Positions 1-10,271 of a DNA stretch of 64,000 nucleotides are shown one piece after another. The DNA is taken from assembly GCF_014529535.1 (NCBI RefSeq), contig NW_023503608.1:9846501-9910500 (forward strand). The letters run 5' to 3'. The notes beneath the pieces are model-generated. The model saw nothing but the letters and a program-made list of their open reading frames with translations. It did no database searches and was not told the DNA's origin. Every line of letters starts with the position of its first letter. Positions within the stretch are counted from its first letter, which is position 1. This DNA is from Bradysia coprophila (taxonomy: Eukaryota > Arthropoda > Insecta > Diptera > Sciaridae). Both the position numbers and the translations under genes were made by a program.

Positions 1-131
1 TAAGTGGCCTACTCGACATCCCACTGCGGGGACCAAAATAAGAGGGTTTTTGAACGTTAAAAAATCTGTTCTTATGTGTGTTCTTGGAAGTTGCTGTGAA
101 GTAACTAATCCTTTCTTGAGCTAAGTGCCCA

Positions 132-219
132 TTCCACTCAACAAAAAGTACCCCGTGAGAGAGCCGTTAGAGAGTGAACTGTAAAATAAACAAAGAAAAG
201 ATTGAAAAAATTCAATTTT
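132..219 (+). repeat. Dispersed MITE-like repeat, copy related to 55387-55495
   Basis: This stretch begins with TTCCACTCAACAAAAAGTAC and continues with a GTGAGAGAGCCGT block and an AACTGT..AATAAACAAAG block. The reverse complement of 55387-55495 carries the same blocks in the same order, so the two are copies of one dispersed family. The other copy has TTTCCACTC at both ends in inverted orientation. This copy appears to lack its distal end. Confidence 0.6.
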
Positions 220-432
220 GTCTCTCACAGTTACTTTTTTGGTAAGAGAAAACTAGACATTATCTGTTATACCTGTCAGAAGCAAATACTTTCGTGCTAC
301 ACACATATAATAATGTGCTCATACTTCCGGCACGTGTGATCACATCCAGCACGTAATATTATTTTTATCAGTGTGTATATAACACGTATGTACACAATCT
401 TATTATTTTTGACCATGTCTCCTTACAATTGA

Positions 433-2157
433 ATGAAGGTAAGGCGTGTGATCTAATTTTTATATGTTTGTTGATAACAAGCTGTTTCTACTCTACAGGT
501 AAATAATTGTTTATTGATGATCTTTTCATTAATACAATTCAGTCGATTGGCATTCTTGAAGTTGTTCGGTTTAATAAAAAGAAGTCTAACTTTTAGTTCA
601 GTAAATTGTGGTAATTTTCATCACTTACATAAGGGAAACCAATTAATGAAAATGCAGTTCCTTTCGCTTCAAAAACTATTTCTACCTCTTATATTTACAA
701 TTATTCTTATTGATTTGTCTAATGCATCGACCAAAGTAACTAACAATTTAAAGTCATGCCTCGAAGGACACGGATCAAATACAACATCTATATTTGTGGT
801 TCGAAACACTCACGCCGAGAGATACAATTCAGTAAACTATCAATGGAACACAATTTCTAATATATTCCCATTGGCCTACATCATTCCAAATTCGACAAAA
901 GATGTTCAAAATGCGATTCGCTGTGGAAGAGCTACAAAAGTTCGAATGTTTCCGAAAAGTGGTGGACATTCTTATCAGAAATATTCATTCGGTGATTCTA
1001 ATTCCGTTGTTTTGGACTTGACGAATTTGTCAGAAATTCGAATCAATAAAAAGGACAAAACTGTTCAGATTGGCTCTGGGGCATTGCTTTCCAAAATTTA
1101 TTTTACTCTTTGGACGAATGGCAAGTATGGACTTCCATCCACTAGTTGTACGGGTGTTGGCATTGGAGGTGCAGCTCTAGGGGGTGGATATGGTTTTTGG
1201 TCGAAACGATTCGGATTGACTCTCGATAATATTATTGGTATGGATTTTGTTGATCCGCAGGGCAAGCACTTGAAGGTGAATTGTGACAATAATAAAGACC
1301 TGTTCTGGGCTTTACGTGGTGGTGGTTTGGGTAACTTTGGAATAGTTACAAATTTTGAATTCAAACTTTTTGACGCAGCTTCGTTGAATGTGAAGCGGAT
1401 TGCGTTCAAATTCGATGTCAATATGTTTGATCAAATATTCAGCGAATTTCAATCTTTAAATTATGATTATAGAAATGGGACGCCATATATTGGAATGACA
1501 ATCACCCAAACAGACATAAGTGTTAAAGTCATTGATACTGATCTGACAGATGCTGATGTTAGGAAAATTATCGCCAGATTTCCCAAACAGATGCTAAAAC
1601 CAGTTTCTATCAAATCGATGAATCTTATTGATTTAACATTGGAAAACTCTTCTCCAGAAGCAAAAACACCTGATGACTTAAGCAAAGTGTCACGGATGAG
1701 CACATCAAAACATGGATATAAAGCAAAATCTTATTTCTCGAGCAAAATTTTAACTCGTAAAGAAATAGCTCAGCTTAAACCATCAATGAGCAGTGTGCCG
1801 TCTGGAATTTTCCTACAATTTGGTTCGTTTGGTGGGGCTGTTAATCGAATTTCGAAAAACGAAACCAGTTTTGTTCACCGAGATTCTCTATATTTGATTC
1901 AAGTTGGAATTTCACCACCAGATCAACAACCAGAAAATGAATTAAAACAACAAATATGGTTGAAAGAATTCGAAAATGTAGCGAAAGTGTTGGATAACGG
2001 AGAATCATACCAGAATTATGTGGATGGTGAATTGAAAAACGATTTTTTGCAGAGGTATTACGGTGATAATTTAGAAAGATTGACGGAAATCAAAAAACGA
2101 ATCGATCCGGATAATTATTTTGCTTATAAGCAGTCAATTCCATTGAAAGAGGAGTAA
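433..2157 (+). CDS. Secreted berberine-bridge-enzyme-like FAD-linked oxidase
   Basis: Flavin-dependent oxidase of the BBE-like (FAD_binding_4 plus BBE) family; substrate unknown. The open frame from 514 to 2157 has no intron. Numbering from 514, the FAD domain carries FPKSGGHSY (His152) and STSCTGVGIGGAALGGGYG (Cys212), the two residues that bind FAD bicovalently in this family, then WALRGGGLGNFGIV. The C-terminal YYGDNLERL...NYFAYKQSIP is the typical BBE ending. A signal peptide is visible from Met45 or Met47 (ATG 646 or 652), with the hydrophobic core FLPLIFTIILI and probable cleavage after SNA. A donor at 439 and an acceptor at 498 could join an in-frame upstream ATG (433) to the body, adding an N-terminal extension ahead of the signal, so the true start is uncertain. 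Such enzymes are common in plants, fungi and bacteria and rare in animals. Confidence 0.85.
439..498 (+). other. Probable 5'-leader intron of the FAD oxidase gene
   Basis: A GTAAGG donor after AAG and a pyrimidine-rich acceptor ending CTCTACAG define a 60-nt intron. Joining its flanks keeps the upstream ATG at 433 in frame with the oxidase. This size matches other introns in the window, which suggests the gene has been fitted with a host-type leader intron. Confidence 0.5.
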
Positions 2158-5049
2158 AACGAATGTGAAGTTTTAACCTTTCTCAAACTATGGGTCAGAA
2201 CATGTAATGTAATTTCAATTTTCTTTTTTAACCTGCTACAGATATAGAAGACGAAAATAAGCGACGTCCTCTATATGTCTTTCATAGTAAATCAAATGTT
2301 AAAACTGATGAAGTAAAAGATTTTATTGCAAACTGTTGCAAATAAATTCGATTAAAGGAAGTAACAGGTTCGATCAATTCAGTTCGAATATTATTGAATT
2401 TCATGCTGTCCGGGAAAGGTTAAAATGATGTTAAGTATAAGAACTCATATAAATATTAAAATTATTAAAACGATTGTGACATTCTCGAAAATCCTCTCTT
2501 TCAATTAATAGAGAAAGTGGATCTACTACTATAGCGTTGTCCTACAAACAGATCGGAAGCCTCGGCATTGGCACAATTTTTTTTGTCCAGAAAACACTTT
2601 CGAAAGGGTGACCGAGCGAAACAGCAATCAAAAAATGTGGATCTTGACCTTGTGTGACCTTTTGTTAAAAGTTTCAACACGCATTTTTTCAGAATTCTTT
2701 GCCTTACCTTCCAGTTTTAGGTCACGTTTTATTGAATTTACTTTCACAGATAATTAATTGTAATGAGTCTTTGGTGGATAGATAAATCAATATTTTTATT
2801 ATTAAATCAATATTGATTTCTCAGAATTATCGGTTTAAATTTTTGTCGTTAATTGACCCTATATTATGCAGGTATAAGTTATACAAGTCATTTACCTTTT
2901 GTAGCAAGCAAATTTCTAGAATTCAAAACGAAACGTATGTGATAAGAATTTATACAAGTTTTCAAGCAATGAAGTGAAGACCTTTTAATTAGTACAAAAA
3001 CTCTGTATCCAAAAACATAATTAATAATTAATTTTATAATTTTTGTAATTAAAATGTAATTTGGATTAGATTAAAAATTAGAAGAAATCTTCTCGCTTAA
3101 TTAGATGTATAACTAAGAACTGTGAAACTGATCGTTCTGAAAAACAAAGATTCAATCGTTGCAGGATATTTGGATACAACATTCATGATAATTACTAATT
3201 AATGAGGTTAATCAAAACGAAAATTCTAGATATTTTGACCAAAATTTTTATGTTGACTGATTTCATGCCCTTTCCCTTTCGTATGTACCAAGCAAATTTT
3301 AAATGTCAAGAACTACCACAATCACATAACTGATCAAAATTTCAATCTTATTCTTCAATGCAGCAGGGTAATTGTATAATAATTCTAATTCAGGAGAATA
3401 GCAATTAACTTGATTATATTGAAGTTGAATGATCCATCAGGGACTGCAATCGTGATAAATATATTCCATCTGTTGTTTAAATATCAACAAATGTCTGGTA
3501 CTGTATGAATGGAACAAATTATTTTACTTCGTATGCTTTCCTGTATAATAGAACTACCTTCTATGTTATCAAATGCCTTGAACGCGCTTAATAAGATAAG
3601 ACTATCCATATCGGATGTCCACGACTAACTTTCGTCTTCACGTACCCTGGAAGGTATTGGTTCCATTATTTCCAGAGACATGAAAGCTACGTGGTCGTGC
3701 GGGGTGTCTTTGGAAAGGTAGCGAGTACTTGAATCAGTTCATGGCTGTAACACTGTAACAGTGGTAGGAAGGCGTTCACAAAGCAATCACTTTTAAGTTT
3801 TAGAGCACATTTCATTTGTTATAAATATCCAATGCGTGTCATCAACACCCAACACGACAACAGAAATAGTCAGTTTGCGCAAATGACGTATAATTTATAA
3901 GTCAACTTATAAGATGGAAATTATAAGTCACATCTTCTATAATATAAAGTTTAATGTTTGTTTGTTGGTTTGTTTATCTCTCTATAGGAGACCAGACTTG
4001 GCATACCGACTAATAAGGAAAAGTTGTAGAAAAGAATGTAATTTTCATGCGTTATTTGACGCACGATTTTTTTTACCTGTTAACGTCGTGGAGTCGTGTA
4101 TGCGTTTCTTCAAAGTGGAAACATTTTTGTAACGCGTGAAAATTTTTGACGAAGATTTTTGTGACAAATTTTTATTTGACACGTGAAAATATTTTTGAAA
4201 GAAAAATTTTCCTATGACGCGTGTAAAAATTTGTTTGGAAAATTTATTTTTGATGCGTGGAAAACTTGTTGACTTAGGACTTACACGTCATTTGCGCAAA
4301 CTGTCTAAGACAAATTCTATGCACATTACCTTTGATGATATTTCACTTTACCTTTGTGTAGCAGTGTGGCTGAAATGATTCAACATCTCCAACCACACGT
4401 CCTCTTGATGAGAGAACGGCGGTACAGCTCGAAGAAAACACGTGTATAAAGTATAGACCATAATTTTCGGGAATTTTTGTATACTCTTATAGGAAAATGC
4501 AGCATCAATTTAAAAAAAAAATTGCTTAATTTATGGGGCTCGATAATGAAATCAAGCCGAAATAGTTATTTATGTAACAAGAATCAGATGAAGGTATTTT
4601 ATCGCAATGAGCAATTCAAAGAGCAAATTCCGTGCGCACATATACAAAAAAAAAAAATCCATTGAAAAACAATCTAAAATTGGTCACAGTACACCACACA
4701 TTACATGATTAATTTTTACTAATTGACTTCAAATGTAAAATCAAAGAGAAGCACCTGTTTCTAATTCTAATCAGACGATATTTCCATGCATTGTATATTG
4801 ACATATTAATTGCTATGGAGTGGACTGAATGACCGAGATGACCGTGACACAAACGCACGTGGAAATATTGGATAAACTATCGATCAACGGCTTACATGTG
4901 TGAATAGCTTGTCGATTGAGGCACGAGACCTGTAATTTACATTTTACATATATGACACATCGGGACAATAAGACTATGCACAGAATTTTAACCACGTCAG
5001 TTTAGTGTAGTTTCCAATTTCAAAGCGACACATTTACAACAGCCACAGG
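2158..5049. other. Intergenic stretch between FAD oxidase and odorant receptor
   Basis: No credible gene was seen in 2.9 kb; short open frames here have no domain-like content or matching splice sites. The stretch holds a partial copy of the dispersed GAAGTAAAAGATTT repeat (about 2285-2375), an inverted-repeat element at 3867-4307, and a block at 3660-3735 resembling one near 44150-44215. Confidence 0.6.
3867..4307. mobile_element. Foldback/MITE-like element with 20+ bp terminal inverted repeats
   Basis: The left end reads TAGTCAGTTTGCGCAAATGA and the right end, reverse-complemented, reads TAGACAGTTTGCGCAAATGA, both continuing into a CGT(A/G)TAA block. The inside contains several imperfect repeats of a GACGCGTGAAAATTTTT-like unit (about 4130-4265). 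There is no coding capacity. A target-site duplication could not be settled by eye. Confidence 0.65.
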
Positions 5050-6375
5050 ATGCATTTCATAAAAATCCATAAAGTTGTTTGTCTGGTAATCTCTCTATTT
5101 TATCGTATGGGCATTTGGCATCGAGGAGATCAACCTACAGTCAAGGAGATACGGATAAAATTTTTTTACAGCGGTTTTCACGCACTCTTCGCTCTGGCAT
5201 TACTATTTGGAGCAATTACGAACGACAGAAGGGATAAATCTATATTCCTAGCGGATGTGGCAATCGGGGTTGCAGTTTTGTCAGTAAAACTGTGGATGTT
5301 AATGTGGAATCAAAAGAACATTCTCCATTTATTGAATCGAGTTTGTGTGTTTTCGATTCAAGATGATAATGACTATAAATTTTTCGACGACAAACTTAAA
5401 GGATTTGTACAATTTGCGTTTACATTCATAGTCATTGTAACTTTTGATGGTTCTTTATCGACCTTGGTTTTATCGTTACTTGGAAGTGAGAAAACGTTAT
5501 ACATGGAAATTGCATTTCCCTTGGATTATAAACACAATGAAATTGCATTTTGGATTGCAACTACTTTTATTTTTACTGAATTTTTATTAACAATATTCGC
5601 TTTCATTTTCACCACAATAATTTGGTATTTCCTTTTGATTTGTTCCCTGAGATATAAATTGCTGGGAAACGATTTGAAAAATATGGGACGAATTAGCGAA
5701 AATAACAATAAGAAGATAAGGGAAGAGGAAGTGGATAACAACTTTCTGAAAAGCCTAATCACATTAATTGGCGCTCATTTACATTTAAAAGAGTTTCTGA
5801 TTGCTTTGCACTGTAATCGACCACTCGATAATGAATTACAATTTTCAGATTGATAACCGAAGTGGAGTATTTCTTCTCAGGCCTCTTTTTCATGCAGTTT
5901 GCTACTAGCGGTGTGTCCATCTGCCTATCAATTTACTGCCTGGCATTTGCAAGTGAAAACTCATGTCGCACAGATTAGGTTTTAATTTTCACAATTTTTT
6001 TAGGATATTGGTGAAAGTCTATTAGAACGAATAATGTTCCTCTTAGTTTTTATTTACCTTATTGCCGATCTATTTATGATCACGTACTTTGGCAATGAAA
6101 TTATGCTATCAAGCGATTGTCTTTCCTACTGCTTATTCGAGTCGGATTGGTACAATCAGCCGCAGTCAACCAAGAAGAATATCATTATTTTTGGTGAATA
6201 TTTAAAGCAACCACAAGTGTTTGTTATTGGCAAATTGTATCCATTGACTTTGGAGACATTCACAAGGGTATTATTGGTTCAATTTTATGTTTATTTGTCC
6301 TATTTGGAACGAATTTTCTTTCAGATTTTGAATTCAGCCTACAGCATGTTCAACATCTTAAAAAGTTTTCAGTAG
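5050..6375 (+). CDS. Insect odorant receptor (7tm_6 family), four exons
   Basis: Olfactory receptor subunit, expected to form a ligand-gated channel with Orco in sensory neurons; ligand unknown. Exons are 5050-5792, 5849-5948, 6004-6267 and 6325-6375, giving about 385 aa, the normal family length. Sequence signs are several membrane segments, FPLDYKHNEIAFWIA in the extracellular loop, VEYFFSGLFFMQFATSGVSI, FIYLIADLFMITYFGNEIM (the conserved YFGNE block), and the C-terminal LETFTR-ILNSAYSMFNILK after the last splice. Introns are 56, 55 and 57 nt. The second uses a GC donor (GCAAGT at 5949); a GT reading four bases later puts the next exon out of frame and runs into a stop. A polyadenylation signal AATAAA lies at 6430. 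The start ATG is the first in frame; no upstream exon was seen. Confidence 0.88.
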
Positions 6376-7581
6376 TAAAATTAGTTTAAGAATTGATAGT
6401 GGAAATTAGGATGAATAACTAAATTATTAAATAAATGAAATTAGAGAGTGTAAGCGTTGATCTTACTTTGTATGCCTTTCTGGCGCTTTTTCACTCCAGT
6501 GTTCACATCAGTTTAAGAATAGTAAGCATTTTACTTGACACGTAGGGGATAATGCTCGAGCACGTATTTGAGGCCCGCCGGAAAGTGCTAAGGGGGTCGA
6601 GGAATACTTCCAAATAAATTTCTAAAAATCAAAAGTCAAATTTTTGATTTTTAGAAATTTATTTGGAGGTATTCCTTGACTCCCTTAGACTTTCCGATGT
6701 GCCTAACGATGAAAACTCTACTTTTGGTATGAATTTTGTTGATCAGGCGAAGCCGAGGTCAATAAGCACACAAAAACGAGATTTTTCATTTTTATCCCGA
6801 GTGTAATGAATAAAAGCATGCGTTAGGAAAATAACTAACATACTGAGGGCGTTGAAGCATGTAGCAAGTATAAAATAGGTATTATTCAAGAGTTAAGCTA
6901 GATATTTGACACGCACTCAAACCTGCGTGTTATTTTTACAAAAAAGCCAGTGCGGAAATATCTCTCATTTCCGCACTCAAATAAGTTACACAAAATGTCG
7001 TATTTCAACTCGGTGGCAGAAAAATCATTTTTTCTACAATGACTGACTAATATTCTTAGGCGATTATTCTTGATGTGGTTTGAAGCGTCACCACTATTTT
7101 TTTTTGTGGTCCTACTTTACATACAATAAGACACTAGACACCATTGCACAGATAGTTTACACAAATTTTCCTCATTTTTTATTTATAAAAGGAAAATCCA
7201 ATTATCTTGATCTTTTGTCTCACTCGGATCCGGGTAGTCTGTAATGCATAGAAGAAGTTACATCCAAATAAACGGTTCCACATTGTTATCTGTATACGCT
7301 TGATATGTTCATACAACCTTGTCCAAAAATAGTGAGAAGAAAAATGTAAAATTGTACTTATGACGGAATTAGTGACATCTTGTATGCTCCTCATTTTACA
7401 AAAAGATTCGAGTTCATTTTATATATATTCTACACAAAGTTTATGCTTGACAAATAAACACTTCAAGCATGAGTGGTACCCTAAATAGGGTACTGCAACT
7501 GGAGAGTGTATCAAACAAATTTGCACGTAGGGTCTTATTGAGTTTCCAATTCACCTACATGTCTCATGTGCAGTTGAAAAT
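6376..7581. other. Intergenic stretch with palindrome and dispersed repeat fragment
   Basis: No gene was recognised. The stretch contains a long palindrome at 6580-6702 and, at 6736-6800, a block (GAAGCCGAGGTCAATAAGCA, then an AAAACGAGA segment) that recurs in slightly changed form at about 24175-24235. Confidence 0.5.
6580..6702. mobile_element. Near-perfect palindrome (foldback MITE candidate)
   Basis: The left arm starts CGGAAAGTGCTAAGGGGGTC and the right arm, reverse-complemented, starts CGGAAAGTCTAAGGGAGTCA. Both continue through GGAATAC and CCAAATAAATTTCTAAAAAT into a loop of only a few bases. The arms are roughly 55 bp with few mismatches. No coding content. Confidence 0.65.
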
Positions 7582-7929
7582 ATGGGAAAAATTTGGATAC
7601 TTCGGCGAAATTGTAACGGTTCCGTTAGGTTCGACGAAGTAGGAAAATTCTCATCATTTACAACTGCACCTATAGGTGAATTATCAACGAATAAGACAAT
7701 ATCTGCCCCTCGAAATTACATTTTCAACTACACTCGCACGACTGTGTACCTTTCATGTATTGAGACGAACTCCACAACTCCAGGAATTGAACTCCTCCTT
7801 CCACTAGCCACACAAATGTCGAGGATTTTTTTTTACGGTAGTCCTGGCTTCTTACGACAAATACCTTTCAGGGTACGTTTTCAAAAGAATACCTTCAATG
7901 ACTTTTCTAGAATGTGTCCTTTGGGATAA
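7582..7929 (+). CDS. Unrecognised reading frame, possibly an exon of a secreted protein
   Basis: An open frame of 115 codons contains a stretch that reads like protein (residues around APRNYIFNYTRTTVYLSCIE) with several potential N-glycosylation sites. It faintly recalls the MBF2-like secreted proteins of insects (IT.CIEA core), but the glycine-rich GGVG block of that family is absent. No signal peptide precedes it and no upstream exon with consistent splicing was found. It could be an exon of a decayed gene or chance. Confidence 0.22.
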   Translation: MGKIWILRRNCNGSVRFDEVGKFSSFTTAPIGELSTNKTISAPRNYIFNYTRTTVYLSCIETNSTTPGIELLLPLATQMSRIFFYGSPGFLRQIPFRVRFQKNTFNDFSRMCPLG

Positions 7930-8262
7930 TATTATAATAGAGCAATGGTGTTTTGGTGTTCCACGAAATGAAACACTACCTACTCAACTACTTACCAACT
8001 GCGCTAGTGCTAGAATCTGCATATGTGTGATATTTGGTACTTATCATTTCTCTATTCAGCGAAGATTTCTTGTATAAGAGAGAGATTTTTTACCGTCAAA
8101 GGTTTTGATTACCCAGAAATGAATTAAAGAGCGAGTTATGGTTCAGCCTTTTTTAATTTAACAATTTAATGATTTCAGTTTCTATTTTTTTAAATTTAAA
8201 TTCAACTATATCTTCAATCTTTATGAGCCTAAATTTAAAAAAAGTTTCGATAATGGGACTCA

Positions 8263-10039
8263 ATGGTCTACAGTAGTTGTGGCAGTGGCTCATTTCTGAC
8301 ATTTGTTTGTTTATTTACATCTGCCTTTTTTAAGTACTTGTGGGTTATTTTGATAAAATGTGGTATAAGTGAACCATCCGAAATGTCCGAAATTTTAAAT
8401 AAATTTCTTAATTCTATCGATCAAGACAGAATCAAATTTGCTAATTCCGACATTAGCATTGTATCATTGCAAGAGGAGATAAATCTGTGCACTCCGTCTA
8501 TTTTGACATATTACGAGTATATTTCCATAATTTTACTATAATCATAGCACTGCTTCTAGCACGGAAACTCATTTTTCACACCAACAAATGCACGGCCTAT
8601 TTTGATTGTATAAGTTTCCGAATATTTCTTATGTTCATGCTAAAAGCAGAGCTGTGCTATTATAAGTAATGTAACCGCTCTTGATTGACGAATAATTCAA
8701 TTGAATTTTAGTTATTTGCCTGAAACGATTATCAGTAATCTCTGCAAATACAGCATTGGAGGATATTGCCGGATGGAAATTTTGAACACGATCAAACGTA
8801 TTGTGACAAAAGACAGCGCCGAAGAAGATACAAAAATGCAACTGGTGTTGCTTGTCCACATGACGAAAATGAAATTGCCGAAAGATAACCTGCCAGGTAT
8901 ATACATATCTATCGAGAATATGACGACCGACGTCGAGATCACGCATCAAGTGATCATGTGGAAGGATACAGCCTTGATGGGCTATACAAAATTCGGAAGT
9001 AAGTTTCATTAAGAATTGACATTGTCCTACCTAAAAAGATTCAAAAAGAAATTTCCACCTGATTCGTATCCAAGATCCAAGATTCCATGCTTTCTATTTT
9101 ACCCTCCACATTCAGAGTACTTAACAGGCCTCCCATACCTCCTAAAATCTTCTAAATCTCCTAAAATGAGACTTCGAAAGTCTAAATAAACTTCTATAAA
9201 TCAGGTTCAAGATAAATACAATAAATTGATGAGTAAATAAACACAAAAATTTAGCCTGCGGCGCTTTTCATTTTCAGGACATCAAATGATGTTACAAATA
9301 GTAGAGACTTGTCAGTATTAGCATAGCAGAGCTGTGGTGATAGCCATTGTAAAAGGAAAAATATGAGTTTTATACCAGAAATAAGGGCTTATCAGCATTC
9401 GGCGGCCTGAGAACATTAGTTCTAGAAATATATGTTCATAACTTACAGGTGAACAAAACAATAAACCAAATGATGGAACGTACATTCGCAAAGAGAATCA
9501 GCGGTACCGAACCAATTGCTGTTAGCGTCCAAATTTTTGATTCGGATGCAATCGAATTGAGAGGGTTTTCCGGTGTGAATTGTGTTCACATAAATTCAAA
9601 TCATTTCGCCGTGCGAATGTTGCAGCAAAGTCGAAAACTCACTACACCACAGAGAGAAGATGCAGTTCTGATTGACATAATAACTGTAACAATTCACGAA
9701 TATACTCATGTTCGGATTAGACAGGTGGCATTTCCAAGGATATTTAAAAAACGATTATATGATGATATTGATGGTTTAATTGCAACAGCTAGCACTGCCG
9801 ATCCCGAATTCGGAAGAATTGTGGAAATAGAATTCAACGCTCCGATTGATTGGCAAAAAACATTGCAAGCAGAAAAAGTTCCTCTGTCGTACGTAACAGA
9901 TTTTTTGGCGGCTATCAGGACCGATTCTCCACTTCCGAAACTTCTCGACAATCATGATATAATTCAGCGAGACGGTCTAACCGTGATGCATGGAGGCAGC
10001 AGTGCCGACTTTTTGTACAACCCCAACTTTTTGTGGTGA
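8263..10039 (+). CDS. Unknown protein with HEYTH (HExxH zinc-protease-like) motif
   Basis: Family not recognised. Three exons join in phase: 8263-8516, 8712-8998 and 9396-10039, about 394 aa. The first junction (GA|GTATAT) gives TYYDYLPETIISN; the second uses GTAAGT at 8999 and the acceptor TTATCAG at 9395, giving TKFGTFGGLRTLVLEIY. An acceptor at 9448 is out of phase. Residues 278-289 read TVTIHEYTHVRI, so His281-Glu282-x-x-His285 matches the zinc metallopeptidase signature; Glu318 is a possible third ligand. The N-terminus has a hydrophobic run (FLTFVCLFTSAFFKYLWVIL) that could anchor it in a membrane, but the start is uncertain; ATG 8383 is an alternative and an upstream exon may exist. 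AATAAA lies at 10161. The gene converges on the SLC6 gene with only 232 bp between stops. Confidence 0.65.
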
Positions 10040-10271
10040 TCAAGCTCGATGTTGATATAAGGGACAAACTGACCACTGTCCATTCGTCATTTTTTTTTTT
10101 CGTTTTGATGAATTGTGATAGATTACAAATTATCGTATAAATGTATCGTATATTTACATAAATAAAATTGAATTTATTTGGCTGCATATCTAACCTAATC
10201 CTACGGAGAAAAAACATTTTCCTTGCAAACGAAAAAAAGGAAAATCAGAATGGAACTTACGCGATTAATAA

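Noticed and set aside
1098-1703. Minus-strand open frames opposite the FAD oxidase
   Set aside because: Shadows of a gene with clear family motifs on the plus strand.
9449-9452. Acceptor CTTACAG at 9448 as the start of the third exon of the HEYTH gene
   Set aside because: It is out of phase with the GTAAGT donor at 8999; the acceptor at 9395 keeps frame and adds protein-like sequence.
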